Shown here in pieces: positions 9,381 to 23,469 of a stretch of DNA of 64,000 nucleotides. The translations under genes were made by a program, and so were the position numbers. Numbering within the stretch: the stretch's first letter is position 1; each line of letters opens with the position of its first letter. A model generated the notes under the pieces. The model had not been told where the DNA came from. It did not search any database and saw nothing but the letters and a program-made list of their open reading frames with translations. The stretch is from contig CM032801.1 in NCBI GenBank assembly GCA_019155185.1, positions 2,314,079-2,378,078 on the forward strand, written 5' to 3'. This stretch comes from Beaufortia kweichowensis. Lineage: Eukaryota; Chordata; Actinopteri; Cypriniformes; Gastromyzontidae.

Positions 9381-12300
9381 TATGTCCGGGGTTATCATCT
9401 TTGTACCACCTCCCACCCAGACTTTTAGTCAACTGCGGTACCCTTCTTAGTATTTTGTGTAATGTTTGATGTGTATTAAAATGTATTAAAAACGTTATCT
9501 AACATCTTGCACATTATGCTCAGCCAGGGTTTCATAAGTTTCTTTCTAACTTTCATGCCCTTTACCATGTACCATATATTGTTTGCAACCAGCTAATAAT
9601 AATTCAAAAAGGTTATTTCAACCATTAGTTAAAAATATTAAGCTTAGACAAATTAACTAATATTTAAAAATTTAGAATATTTTAATATAAATTTCTATTT
9701 GTTTTATTTGTTTATAGACCTCCTGCAGTACCTTCACAGACCCAAAGATGTCCACAGACCTCTGAAAAAAAACATATTTATAGCAGTTAAAAGGCAGTAA
9801 ACAAATCGTGCTTGCATAATGATCCAAAAGTCCAGAAAATGAAGAATAAACTGTGAATAGTCCATGTGGAATTTACATGCATATTATATAAAGGTGTTCA
9901 AAGCATAGCTGATTGCAATCAAAGATCTAATACCACTATGCAGTCTAAGGATAATTCAGTCAGAGGTGTGAATGAAATGAAAGGAATTAAACTTTTCTGA
10001 ATTAAAAGTTTTTATTTTCTTCTAGTAAAGCTAGAAGTTCCCAGATATGCCGTCGGAGCTTTCCCTTGTTAAAACATCATTGTTATTACATCACCAAAGT
10101 TTCCTGATAGTTGAGAGTTGATGCTCAGCACCTTTCCCAACAATCCAAGGCAACAAGGTAATATATGATATGACATTTTATTCTGTGACTTTAAAAAGTT
10201 AAAATTTCAAATTGTCATGTGATGAATTGATTTTTTTACATTTCTAGTTATAGGGGAATTTTTGTCTAAAGATAAAAAAAAACACTTATTAATGGCTGAA
10301 ATTGTAAAACAGGAAAAAATGTCAAATAGAAGGGGTCATGATGTATCAAGGTGATTGATTAACCAGATGCCTTTAATATGAGCTATATTGATGAAATGCT
10401 GAGTTAAAAGGTGAGATATATAAAAAAAGTTCTTTGGGAAACCAAAAATGGTTCTTATATGGCACATCCTCTATTCATCTAATAATATCTCTACAGAATG
10501 CATTCTAGTACTATTTCAATTAAACTACATTATAGATGCATTATAAATACAGGACACCTTGGATATTGTGTAAGCATCAATGATCAGGAGAGCTCAGGCG
10601 CCATCTAGAGCATATTAATTTGACAAGCTGATCTTTTTAAAAAGATCACCCTATAGCTATGATTGCCATAATATTATACAATCCATAACCTAAAAAAAAC
10701 CCATAACCTAATATATATATATCATTGTGAGAAATCAGAATAGTGTGTAAAATGCATTAAAACATGTTGCATAGATGTAATTAATAATTTTATCCATGTT
10801 AACTAAAACTTGATGATCTTAATCTGATTAAATCTTCTGTTGTCACTAGTAGGCTACACATACAGTTTTTATTTACAATACTGACCTTTCAGAAAAGCGT
10901 TCTGTGTCTAACTGATACATGATTATTTTATTACAAATAGTATGAGAGATTTGTCTTGATTGCTGGAGTTAGGTCTACAAATGGGATGAGAAAGATTTAT
11001 CTTCATTGTTAGAGAGTTTTTTGTATGTCACACCATTAGACATAGACATTTGTTAACTACCCTATAAACAACATTATTGTAGACACAACTTAAACTGTTT
11101 GGATTTCATTGCATTAAAAATATGTGTATAAAAAACAAGTGGCATCTGTAAATATAATGTAATAAAATATAATATAAATTATACTTGATATTTGTATTTA
11201 AAAAATAAATAATTTGGTTGAATTTTAGCCTAATGAACTGGCAGTTGTTCATTTTGTAACACGTCTTTAGTATTTTCAGTTCAATTCAACTATATTTTTG
11301 TGCTATACTGATTTTTACAACTTTGCATTGTTGCAATTAAGCAACTTAATACATTAAGCAACAAAATACATAAAAGATCAAACCGTAGTGACATACAGAA
11401 ATAAGGAAAACAAATTATAGAAATGGATGCATGTGGGATTGTAGCTCTTAATTGTAATGTTATGCTACGACACTGGATGGCAGCAAAGGCTTATTATATT
11501 CTTTTACTAAACCCAAGCCCACACAGGTCATTCACGATTTCGTTTTTGGACCAGGACCAAAACGCTAAAATTTTATTTTCTTAAAGTAAATAACTCATAT
11601 TTTGAAGGAAAATGTTTTGACTTTTAAGCACAATTTTACTCAAAACTGGCACTGCAAGACATGCATCCATATTTTTCTTATATTTCCTTTATAATAAAAA
11701 GCAGGTGAAGGGATGAAATATGGTCCTTTACATGTTTCATGAGATTAAGGTCAGAATGTTTTGTTATGGCTGGACTTTTTTCAATACCCAATATTGTATT
11801 TTTGCTTTTGGAACATTAAGTATTAATTTGGGTATTTTTGCACACAAAGCTAATGATAATCATAAGTATTACACATTTGCCCTTCTCTTTTATACATCAT
11901 GCAGTAATGTGTCATTGACCTCAACTGCTTTCACAACAGACAACCTTAAAAGACTTCTCGCTGCATGGTCAGTTTGGGGCATTCTCCTCAAGGCTTTGGA
12001 AATACGTTTTTTAATAATGCAATTTCATACACTTTTGTCACAGGCCTGGCCTTGCACCATCCTTTTCTGTCACTATGGAAAGGAATTGTTGAATACATGT
12101 CACAGATAACATGACATCAAGGCTCCCTGCAGAGTTCAGTGGTCACAGAGTGACATTTAACTGCAAAAATAGGCCTAAACACTTCTTTTCACTTCTTTTC
12201 GTTTATTTTCTCTAAATTTGCAGTACATTCATATGCCAGGAGCAAAAGTCAACTTAGATTTAAAAAAGACTAAAAATGACCAACAAGGGTTTTAGAGTCA

Positions 12301-13790
12301 TGGATTCAAAGAAATGTGAATTACTTTAAATCTACTTAAACTGTAAAAACATTTTAGACCAACATATTTACCCAAATGATGTCTCAACTATTAAAAGAAT
12401 TTCATATCAATTGTTTGCAAGGATTTTCAAAAAATTACATTTAATTTTGTTTTTTGTTATTTGCTTAATTCTTTATGTAGCAGTAAATGTTGATTGTCAC
12501 TATTTTTGGGATTAATGTTGAGACCTGTGTGTGTAGAATGATTGTCAATATCCATAGTATCTTTGCAGTTGTTGCTTTGAGAGAAATCAACAGCACAAGT
12601 TATCAAGTCAGATTTATAAACTGAGGGAGATTTATCTATAATAAATTAAAAATAATTAACTAGATGTTAAAAGATGGTAAAATGTCATCAAAAGCGTCAT
12701 GTCGTCTTGTTTTTTGTGCTCCTCAAAAATTATTTTTACAGTTAGGATTTGACAATTCTTATTTTATAATGAAGCTTGCCTTTGAACTGATTAATATACT
12801 ATGAACTGATTTTATTTACCATGAAAATTTCATGGACAATAAAAAAATGTGTAAGTTGGTACATGGTTGGTACATGGCTTAGTTGGTACATGGCTCAGGC
12901 TTTCATATGGTTAAAAGCTTTGGTTTATACAAAAAGCTTTTAAACTGTTTAAACCATTAACCTATGCTTATAAAATTTTGTTTAGACATTAACAGTTTAC
13001 AAGGGTTTACACACTTTTATTCCAGTGAATATTTCTCAGTATAGGTTCATTTTCTGTTTTCTTTTTTACTGCAGAGGGTTTTGACATTTTGAGCAAACAT
13101 TTCCACCATTATTGGCCATTATATTCAATCCTTGACTAAGTGTATGTCGGTGGTTTCATTGTGATCATTTATTTAGTCAATTATCATTTCAATTTGTTGG
13201 AAAGAATTAAAAACAAATTCTTCTATTTTAACCAGGTGTTTGAAACCTGTATGAAAATGTTAACAATGTTAACATTTCGTGTTATCATTTCCCCCTCAAA
13301 ATCTGAAAGAAATAAAAATACCATGCTTAAAGAAAATTAATTGTTGCATTTTCCATTACTGTCATGAAAATTAAGCACATTCCCCTATAATTTCCATTTA
13401 AGAAAAATCTTTTATTATTGTAAAACAAAGAATGTTAATCTTCATTACTGTAATGTGAATTAAAATCAAATAAAATGAATTAAATAGTATTATGTTACTT
13501 AAATAAAAACATATCTTTATTCAAATAAAAATATTTAAGCTTATTTAAATAACATTTTGGTTATTTAATTTTAACACAATAAACATTTACATTATAATAA
13601 ACATATAATGTTTATATATTGTATATGTATAATTTACATATAATAATGTAATTTCTCTTGATTTTGGGGTGAAATGGGACCTGAATATGTTTTACTGAAT
13701 ATGTTTTAATGTTTCATCTGGCTTGTCAAAGCAACATTTTTTCTTTTCTCTTTAAAGTGTCTTAAACACAAGTAAGTACATTGATATTTG
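9381..13790. other. AT-rich intergenic desert
   Basis: Low complexity in places, with no recognised gene. It contains an 18-bp perfect palindrome at 10630-10647 (GATCTTTTTAAAAAGATC) and three imperfect copies of a GGTACATGG unit at about 12856-12896. The open frame at 11720-12109 has no protein-like signature. Confidence 0.5.
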
Positions 13791-13794
13791 TTCC

Positions 13795-14150
13795 TGCTCA
13801 AAGTGGAGTAAACCACAGGCCTTAGAACGTGTCCCAGGATGCAGTTGCACTTAAAATTTCAGGGTATTTTGAAGGTTGGCTGCCTCGGTAACTCAGCGAT
13901 GACAAGTACTTCCAAGTCGGCATCTCTGTCTGTAAGGGAGACAAAGGGAGCCACCGGCCCTCAGCCAAGCAAATAGATGTGCACACTGCAGCAAGTCAGT
14001 TCCCAAGGCCAGGGGCCAGGGGCTGCATGACAAAGAGGTCCCGCGCTGAGGGCCGCCTTCCCCTGGGGAGAGAGTGGCGCTTCTGCCCAGCAGGATCCCT
14101 TTGCTCGGGGAAGAGGAGGTGCCAGTAATAAGTGTGTGTCTGCGCAGTTA
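13795..14150. other. balanced-GC block, candidate conserved non-coding element
   Basis: An abrupt rise in GC and complexity between AT-rich flanks, without open frames or repeat structure. It resembles the conserved non-coding elements of deserts around developmental genes. No alignment was possible. Confidence 0.3.
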
Positions 14151-15585
14151 TGGTTTTCACTAGGGTTAAAAGTGAACCAGGATTTGATATCTAATAGGCC
14201 TCGACATGCACCACATCGACATCGAGCACTTTCCTACCTACATTAAAAGTCTTTTATTTTACAATAAATTATACGTTTATCAATTATCAGTTACCAAGTT
14301 TATAAAACACTAGCTTTTTTCATAGTTTTTGCTAAAATAATTAGAGCATCACACAAAACAATCAAAAACGTTTTACAAACATCTTATTCACTAGTATTCA
14401 CTACTTATCAGTCACAACACATCAGTCACCGAGCAAACCTTACAAACAGAGGCTGCGTAGCTCTCCATCTATAATACCTGTCCATTGGAAGTATGAGATG
14501 TGCTGAGATGTGTTTTTCCTCTTGCTGGCGCTAGGGAGCTGAAAGGAAAGGTTTAGAGGGAGAAAAGTGAAGAAGGGTCAGTGGGACGCCCATCACTCTC
14601 TCCACACTTCTGCTGTCACTTTCTTTGTGTTGGTGCATTACTTACACCCCCAGCCACAGGTTTCTATAGGCTACGGGGGAGACTCAGGCTACTATACTTA
14701 TTTACTACATCAACCAACCACACATCTGTTCGAGTGCTTTATGTTTCGGATTCTTACACTGTTTAGTAAGTATGGGAACCTTGGGATAAAATCAAGGTTA
14801 ATGAAACGTATGAAATGTCTAGCCTTTAAATTTATATAGCTTACAGTTAACATAATTCTTGTTGTACGAAGTGTTGTACGAAACAAAATGAAAAATAAGA
14901 CCTTAGTAACGTCTAAATTGTTTATACTATACCGTATAACAACAAAATTGGAGACATTACTAAATCTCCTGCATTGCTTATTTTATTTCCTGAGAAATCC
15001 TCTCAACAGTCTATTCAGAATGTGCTCATATTATGTCTGCCGTTACAACACAAACTTGTATCCTCAAAATCTAATCGGTGAAAGCTGTAAACATCTCAAG
15101 AGGACACAGTGTCATTTGCTTTAGGAACTCCCTTAACGAAAGGGCAAAAGAATTTGCAGGAGATGGAGGAGAAATCATGATGTCATTTGACATAAAACAA
15201 ACCAATTTGAAAAATAACCATTTAGTCGACCGTAGAAAATGTCACATGTGGTTAGGTATGTATCATAATGATCTCATTTACTTTGATTTCAAAAAAAAAA
15301 ATTCAACCACCATTCAAGACATATAGAAAAACACAATTAAAACAGCAAAGGGAAAACATCTCAGATGTAATCGTAGGCATCATGCTGTGTTTTTAAATGT
15401 TTATTTTGCTTTCCTACTAATTAGTTTTGCTTTACTTCACATTGTGCATTTGTGGGACGTCTCCTGCGAGCAAGACAATATATTAACCACCGAAATGAAT
15501 TTACTTCGCAGTGCTTCCTTTGGAAAGCTCACCATTTGTTTCACGACAGTGTTTGATGAGGGCCGTAACTGACGGTGCACCGGCT
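14151..15585. other. intergenic DNA, no gene recognised
   Basis: AT-rich, with several short open frames of no coding character. Confidence 0.45.
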
Positions 15586-16350
15586 CCGCTAGTGCCACTG
15601 TAAAGTCAATCATTTACTTCTGAGGGCGGACTGCTAAAATGCCATCGCTTCAATCCCTACACCAAGCCACCGCCACACCGCAACGCCTCATTAGGGCCAT
15701 GGGATTCACTCACCCAGGAGGTTGTAGGTTGGTGGCACCGACCACTGCAGAGACCGGAGTTGGAGTGGACGGCGTGGCCGCGACCCATCGCCCCCCGCCT
15801 GTCAGCCTCCAGCCATCAGGTCAACAGTTGGTCCCCAGAGCCAAAGTGGCTGGGCTTTCTGCCAGTGTCACGAGGCTCTGTTTCGGATTATCCCAGGGTA
15901 ATTAAACAGGTCAATACAGACAAATAAATCATACTGATAGTCCAAACACTGTTGCTGAATGCCTCCGATTGAGCAAAAACAAGGAGCCGCCCCATGCTTG
16001 TTACCGCTTAGCTTGAGGTCCAGCAGCATGCTTCACATTACTTCCCCAGAAAAAACAGTGAGTGGGAAAAGCATTGTGCTACATCAAAAGCTGAGCAAAG
16101 AGACATGGGCTTTAATTGTTCTGCTTTATTTTTAAGATAAAGGCAGACTGGGCATCAATTTAGTCTCTCATTGTGGGTAAACAAAGCGACTGTTGCCGAC
16201 AGAACGGTAATTGTTTTAAAAGTTACGAAAAGGGCGATGAAAGTTATCACTTTTAGAGAATACGTCTCTTCTTATCAGGCCGTAAAAGAAATGTATGTGA
16301 TAAGAGGCCATATGGTCCGGTCCGAATTCTTTAAACTGTCAAAGCATCAC
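15586..16350. other. balanced-GC block, candidate conserved non-coding element
   Basis: Low-repeat sequence with homeodomain-type cores, e.g. GGATTA at about 15885 and TAATTA near 15898. An 88-codon open frame at 15639-15905 crosses it but has no recognisable domain. Confidence 0.35.
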
Positions 16351-17433
16351 TGACTGGAAAAAATGTAAAATAACTAAAAACACCCTAAAAATAAACGGAT
16401 ACATTTGCAGTTATATAGTAATTGTTTTACTGTATACTGAGTAATAAAAAGTACTGTAAAGCAATGATTTCATGTTTCATTATTATAGAAAAATGATGAG
16501 GAAGAACATTTAGAAAAAAAATGATTTAGTGATAAAAGCTGTATCCAACAAATGACGTCTGTGCCATTAGGGTCACTGAGTGTTTAAGTTCAGAATAGTC
16601 TGTTCCGAAAGAACAGCCAAACCTTTTCGTCAGATCTATCGCATATTATAATGATACCAAGGACAAGTGTCGGTCACAAGCAAAGTTTATCCTAAAGAAC
16701 AAAAGCGAGCTCAACTTAAGTTTAATGTTCTACTTCATTTCCCATTGGCTGAACAGCAAATCCTGAGAGATGGGAAGAGATGGAAGACCTTATACCATGT
16801 CAAATCGTCTTTTCTTTTGGAGGTCAGGACATTCTGTCTGGGTCCACTTGCATCTTTTCCTCAGAAGTTTTCCCATTCACACACACAATGTAACTGTCAG
16901 TCTGAGCAACAGTTCGTGCTTCCACTGGCTCCACATCTCACAGGGTAACACAATATTTCACAGCACCAAACAATCGCCTGTCTTTCCAGGCCAACCATAT
17001 GGTTACTATGGGGTGCAATATTGACACACATCACCAATTATTCATAAAAAGAAGGCAGATCGGGGGGAGCGTGCTCGATAACACTCGGAGGAGGCACTGA
17101 AACGCGTTTGTCTGACCGTATAAAGAAAGGTCACGTATACGGAAAACATACTCTCGATCTCGAATGTGTTAAATACCATGTCTGTTGGATAGACCTTGAT
17201 GAAATGACTTCTTAAACTTGTTATAATTGTGTACAAACTGGGATTGTTGATGTCTAGATTTAGCAAAACTGTGTAGAAACATTACACTGCATGACTAAGT
17301 CGAATAATTGTCATTACTTGTTGTACTGTGAAATTGTTATATTACTGTTTAATTGGGCTTTAGAGAGAGAAAAAACATTAAGCAAAGGTAAGATATGCAC
17401 TCATAATCTAGTGAATGTAAAGTGGATTTAGAT

Positions 17434-17745
17434 TTAACCTGATAACTGTCACAGCAGAAATAAAGCATACACATGAGAATGAACTACAATTTTTTTATTT
17501 TTAAATATTAGATATTTTTTATCTTATAATTATCTTATAATATCTCATAATTACAGTAACATTAAATTTTTTAAATAATTTTTCTGTTCATTTTCATTGT
17601 TATGAAAATTTGGGATCATCTTATACCTTTCCATTAATTCATAGTTTGTCATAATTAGATTACAATTCAACTATGAAAATATTAAAGTAAATAGGGAAAT
17701 AACATCGGTGTTCCTCCTGAGGAACGGTGACAGTTAACAGGTTAA
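17434..17745. mobile_element. TTAA-flanked MITE, copy 1 (piggyBac-like target)
   Basis: Flanked by TTAA on both sides, with inverted ends CCTGATAACTGTCAC and (reverse complement of the right end) CCTGTTAACTGTCAC. The interior is AT-rich with a shared 3' part ending TGTTCCTCCTGAGGAAC. It is one of four copies in the window. Confidence 0.8.
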
Positions 17746-20059
17746 TAATTGTTTTATTTTATCATATAACTTATATATTTTATATTATTTAACATAATTG
17801 TATAAGTTACACAGTTGAAATAATGCACATTTCTCTTATAATGTTCTCTTTAATCATTACAAACGTATTCAATAAAAAAGAAAGAAAAAAGCAATTCTAT
17901 GAATTAATCTTCATTACTTTTTAATAGTTTATTTAGCATAGGTCTCTTTTGCTTTACCCGCCACTTAGTCGCCCCCTACTAGGTGGGAAAGTCCACATGT
18001 CCATCAGTGCATGACAGAGCCACATAGAGCCGGACCGCTCAGCAATTTAAGTGATTGACAGCCTCTCCCAGCATGTCTTAGTAAGAGGGTGGGACATCAT
18101 GTCATATTTGATGGGTGCATGACAGGATGTGGAGAAAATGAGACAGATCTCTGAATTTCCTCTGAAACGCTCCATACATTTACATTCACACATTTGGCAT
18201 TGATAGGGTACAGATTCCTTCTCTTGCTTAGGCATCACATCTGGCTGTACAGAAACATGCCATATTGCACCCCATCTGCCTGGTGGGCACAAATGGGGCC
18301 CGACTTTACCCAAACCAGACAATTACAGTCTTTGCGATAAATAAAACACATGACTCATACAGACTTTAGCAGAGAGTTTTGTTGGTGCTGTATTGGAGCA
18401 ATAGTCATTATGACCTACACTATTGCTGTATTGATTTTCTTCAAAAATTCTCTTTTGTGTTTCATGGGAAAAACAGCAGCATACTGTTCAGGTTTGGAAA
18501 ACAACAAGAGGATAAATAAATAACGATAATTTCTTTAAGCATAGTTTTTCTATAAACACAGAAATGCATATGCTCACCAAAGGTACAGTATATTTTGTCA
18601 CAGGCAATAGGTAGCGCAGGGCCAAAAGGACAGTGTAAATATGAATGTCACCCTTCTTGGTATGTTCCATGAGGGAAATTGACTTTTTACCCCGCTGCTG
18701 TCTTCAGCCATATGCTGATGTTTTCATATTCCAGAAAATCAGTTTAGGGAGTCATAAAGTTTCTTTAATTCCAAATGATACCCTGATGCTGCAGAATGAA
18801 AGGGCCGGCCGTCTGTCACACCGCAAAGACTTGAGTACTGCGCGCTTCTCTTCTGGCACGGATCAGAGCGTCGCATCGCTCCAGCTTATCTATTTTTCAT
18901 GTCTTCATTCACGTTTACTGACTAATGGGGCTGTAAACATCTTAGCATACTTTCAAGAGAGATACTAAGGAACTTGTAGAAGTTTCTTTACGCATGGGGG
19001 AATGAAATGATTCTGGAGTTGTTAAGTATTTGGATTATTAATACGTTTTTTTTTCTTCAAAAAAATAATCTTTCTAATATCATCTGTTTGTAGAATTGTT
19101 ACCTGTTTGGTGATTGTTATTTTATAAATGAAATGTAAACATAATGGACTGATGAATTGTTGGCTTATGGATCCATGTGGGATCTTTGCTTGTTGTGCAG
19201 TGCCTGTATGTGCTGTTTTCTGAAATTGTTTTCTGAAAGACTGTGTCTGAAATTGCTTTACGTTGATATAACCGGTCACATATCCAGATGTGTGGTGTAA
19301 AAAGTGAACTTTCAACAAAACGGCTGATTTAGATGAGCCGGTCTGCAGTAGTAAACTGGTGCTGCACAGTTCCACTGAACTATGCCAGATTGTTGTAATC
19401 TGCAGCATCCTCCACTACCGAGCCTACAAGATGTGAATTGCGTTTTGCAAATTGCATTCAGTCCTAATTTTGTGACATTATTGCACCGTTACGTGATTTG
19501 CATAATTCCTTTAGTGAATTGGGTGATAAAACAAGTGTGTACAAATACACAATGCTATTAACAGACGCAATTCATTTTTATTGAATTCTTCCCAGAGTGT
19601 TTACATTAGCAATAGTTTTGGTAGATAATAAGCCCATTTAAATCCATTGAACTGAACAGCCACATTCTGTTTTCCGTTCGGTTTCGTTGCATCGAATGCA
19701 TGAATGCCCTCATGAAAACTCCCTTCACTATGAACTCTCCAAGGCCTAGCCCAAATGGCACACGTGATGTGCATAGTATCTCCTATTTGTAATTTTAGTT
19801 TTTAGAAGGGTACTTACAAGTGTGGCCGAGATGTTGGGATGTACAGTAGCCCTCACGTGACCCTGCAGAGGAAAAGCAGGTTCGAGGAATGGATGGATAG
19901 AGTTCATTTTCCCAATCAGTGCTAAGATACTAAAAAAATAATGACGCAATGCACAATAATTCAGCATGCAATTTAAAACGTTATAAAACAACGGGCACTG
20001 TTTTGAGCATTCGTCCTGATGCAGCCGTAGAAACTGCCATCGTTTTGAATCAGTATGGT
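17746..20059. other. intergenic DNA, no gene recognised
   Basis: Mixed AT-rich sequence with a more complex stretch at 17950-18330. I see no exon-like structure. Confidence 0.4.
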
Positions 20060-20625
20060 TATGTAAGTTGTCTGGGTTGTTAAACACAGAACTCCGTACT
20101 CATTCGCACCAGATCATCTCTCCACGCGCAAGCCGACAGATGCTCGGTCCAGCTGGTGCCGAAAAAGTTTATAGCCCAGTTGGAACGAGGGTCCTTACGC
20201 TCTCCACAATGTTGGCCACTGTCGCCTTTTTTAACGAGTCACGAAGAGCCTGTTTATCTCCCTGCTCCCTGCTGTTTCGGCATTTTCCTTTCCAGAACAA
20301 TCCAAGAAACACATGCTGCTACAGACGCAAGTGCAATGTGCACAGACTCTCTGAGCCAAATTGTTGCAAGGAACGTTTTTTCTCGCCTTCTTCTCGGGCA
20401 TCCAAATGTAGGAGGGATTACAGGATGTGTAATAAAGCAGCAATTAAGATGTTCCGATTGACCCCTTCAATATGGTCAGCCAGAGAAAACCGAGCCCATT
20501 CGAAACTCAACAAACGCTCAGATGACTTAATAATTGGCACGCTTTGTTGTCCATGTTTTGGCACCGTCGAAAACGGTGTGAAACACTTTCTGTAATCGCA
20601 TTACAGTGGAACGACACATGGCTTG
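20060..20625. other. GC-balanced block with a 175-codon open frame, coding status doubtful
   Basis: The plus-strand open frame 20068-20595 is the longest of the intergenic space that is not repeat-derived. The predicted peptide is cysteine- and arginine-rich, but has no recognised domain, signal peptide or splice context. I regard it as a probable chance frame over possible regulatory DNA. Confidence 0.3.
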
Positions 20626-20627
20626 CG

Positions 20628-22025
20628 CAAAAGAGATAAAAGCTGGTGAGACCTCGCGGACGTAGCAGGTGGTGTTTGGCGACTTTTTCGTCAACTCTTA
20701 GAATAATGATTTAGGGTGTGCGCAGATCAGAGATGCCAAACATCAGTGAAGCAACAGGACTTGTTTACATGTATTTAAAAAGAGCAAAAGCCCCGCTAAA
20801 CACAGTCATGTAAATCCAATGTGGTCGACACAGCAGGGTAGACTGTCTGATCTGTAGATGTAAGATTAGATTTCTGAAACATTGTTTTATAATGTCCAGA
20901 CTGATCTTGAATCTAAAAGTTTATTTTTGCTAAGTGAAGTTTTGGTAAAGCCCTTACAACATTATATATTATATTATATATTAGGGTTGTTTCATCACAC
21001 TTTTTGGAGGCATTTTCTAAATACACGGCCCTGCCAGCAGGATATGGCGACTTTCTGCTCGTAATCATAGAGGAATTGCTAGGTGCTATATAGCACATTT
21101 TCTCGTCAATTAAAAGTGCTATATTGCATCGTTACCGTATCAAGAACCTGTTAAGCACCTGTATGGTTCTTCAGTGGTTCTTCAGCGGTTCTTTGGAGTG
21201 GTTAAGGTGCTACATGACACCTCTAATGGTCCTACACACAGCACTATTTGAGGTTCTATATAGCACTTAAAGTGGTTGCAAAACGATTATAAGCAAAGAA
21301 CCACTTTTAGAATTATTTAGCACTATTTTTAGCATGTATACTGATTATATATCATTAAACAATTATCCGATCTGATTTCCGAGTTGTAACTCTTTAAAAT
21401 TGCTAGCTATTTAGTAAATTTAGTAAATTGCTACTAAATGATACACAAAGCATAATATTAAGGGTCTGTTTACATGCCAATGTTTTCCACCAAAAACTGA
21501 AGAATTTTTATGCGTTTTGGCTGTACATTTGCACGGCAACGGCGTTTTGGGGGACTGAAAACGAATTTTTTCAAAAAACATGTTTTTGAAATGATTGTAA
21601 ATTGAATTATTATTGTCTCTGTAAACAGGAAAAACACAATAGTGCTGATGTCTCCGAAAATGATAACGTCATGCACGCATGCAAGTATACTTACAATAAC
21701 AATGTTGGCTTACATGACTGTGTTCACCGTAATTAAAATACCTAACGTATCTTAAGCAAATACCACACATACATGTTTTACTGCACCGCAACATTCAGCG
21801 GAGACACGTTATTTGCATACACCAAAATATAACACTTACACGCCATCAAAGGGTATTAAAAAGCACTTTTGGGTTAAAGTAACATGTAATCAAGTCCTGT
21901 TGCTTCACTGATGTTTGGCATCTCTGATCTGCGCACACCCTAAGTCATTATTTTAAGAGTTGATGAAAAAGTCGCCAACACCACCTGCTACGTCCGCTAG
22001 GTCTTGTCAGCTTCTATCTCTTTTG
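20628..22025. mobile_element. element bounded by ~145-bp inverted repeats
   Basis: 20628-20773 and 21881-22025 are inverted copies of each other with few mismatches; both contain the core GCAGATCAGAGATGCC. About 1.1 kb lies between them. It is non-coding and resembles a foldback-type or long-TIR DNA transposon. It is entangled with the direct repeats at 21581-22315. Confidence 0.75.
21070..21320. repeat. GCTATATAGCAC repeat element
   Basis: Carries AGGTGCTATATAGCAC near 21080 and GGTTCTATATAGCACTT near 21252, with several GGTTCTT units between. This resembles a dispersed fish MITE family with palindromic ends. Confidence 0.5.
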
Positions 22026-22530
22026 TGTTGTTTTTGAAATGATCGTAAATTAAATCATTATCGTCTCTGTAAACAGGAAAAACACAAAAGCGATGATGTC
22101 TCCGAAAATGATGACGTCATGCACGCACGCAAGTATACTCACAATAACAATGTTGGCTTACATGACTGTGTGTTCACTGTACTCAAAATACCTAACGAAT
22201 CTTACCTACCTGCGTTTTACCGCACCACGGCGATGAGCGGAGACACGTTATTTGCATACATCAAAATATAACACTTATACGCCATCAAAGGGTATTAAAA
22301 AGCACTTTTGGGTTAAAACCAGATGCTCGTTTGTGCGCAGGCACGTAATTAATGTGTGTTTTCAAAATGACACTACCATCCACAGGCCGGACATGCCTAA
22401 TACAGCGTTTTCAGGCGTTTTTTTGTGGATTCGTGTAACAACGTTGTCTTGTATACGTGGAATTTTTAAAACTTTTCCACTTTTCCACTTTTTCACTACG
22501 TCGTTGTCATGTAAACGTGACCTAAATCAG
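21463..22530. mobile_element. non-autonomous DNA transposon with internal direct duplication
   Basis: The left edge reads GGTCTGTTTACATGCC; the reverse complement of the right edge reads GGTCACGTTTACATGAC. This suggests imperfect terminal inverted repeats. Inside, 21581-21877 and 22028-22315 are direct copies of about 290 bp, separated by the 145-bp arm described above. Confidence 0.6.
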
Positions 22531-22554
22531 CAATTTCTGTTTCACCTTCGGTGT

Positions 22555-23100
22555 TAAGCACAAGCACTGTGAAGTTGTGTTGCTCTCCGGTCCTCAGGCA
22601 CACGGGACTAAAAAGTCTGAGGAATCTTGGCAGAGAAGAGCCATTGCCCAGCAGCGTGAAATTTTGATTCTGCAATTGTCCCCTTTGTGGCGCACACAGA
22701 GTTTACCCTTTGCATTCTTGTCATTGTACAGGTCACTGAGGCAGAGGCGGCCAAGTAGAAAAGATCCTGCCAGGTTGGAAACAATGGGAAAAGCCACCCC
22801 ATAAATGTCTCCCCTTCTGTACCGCCCCATCGACTCTCTGATACCCCACCAAGATGTCACTGTTCGACCAGCCCTTTTTAAAACAGCTTAATTAGCTGAA
22901 AGCCCGCCGTTGTCCGAGCGTGTTGGCGTTGAAGTGAGAAAAGGCTGAAAAGTGTTTCTCTCCTCCTCTCATTGTCCTGCTGCTCTGTCTTGACAGAAAT
23001 CAGCGTTTTCCATCAAAGTGGAACACAAATAAAACAACGTTCCTTTCAGTCGGGCCAAAGCGTCTGACAGGCGTTTGATCAGGACCCTGATTTGAAGTAA
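22555..23100. other. balanced-GC block, candidate conserved non-coding element
   Basis: Low-repeat sequence with a homeodomain-like TTAATTAGC at about 22890. No exon structure. Confidence 0.35.
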
Positions 23101-23469
23101 AATAGATGTAATATCACATCTTTTTACCAAACAATAAAATTTGACTTTTTATAATACGATACAAACACCTATGCAGGAATTTAGTTTGTCTGGGAGAACA
23201 GTCAAATATTAAGTATGTTTTTGTTATTTTGATATAATGACTCAAAATTGATCACATGCTTTTCAGTGGAGTGATATTATCACTGTGTTTAAAGGCCTGA
23301 TAAATTCAAACTATTGTTTTTATAAACCGTCATGATTTTTCCAAACCAAATGTTTTCTAAAATTACATTAGTACTGAATAAACATAATTAATGTCTCATT
23401 GTAAAGGTAATAATTTCGTTGATGAACCAAACAAATTTCTGACTACTGTTAAATTCTCTTTATTTTGTT

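Noticed and set aside
11720..12109. 129-codon open frame in the AT-rich desert
   Set aside because: Composition follows the local AT-rich DNA, hydrophobic residues are scattered without clear helices, and no family is recognised.
20068..20595. 175-codon cysteine/arginine-rich open frame as a new gene
   Set aside because: No domain, no promoter or splice context, and competing frames overlap it on both strands. It looks like chance in GC-richer DNA.
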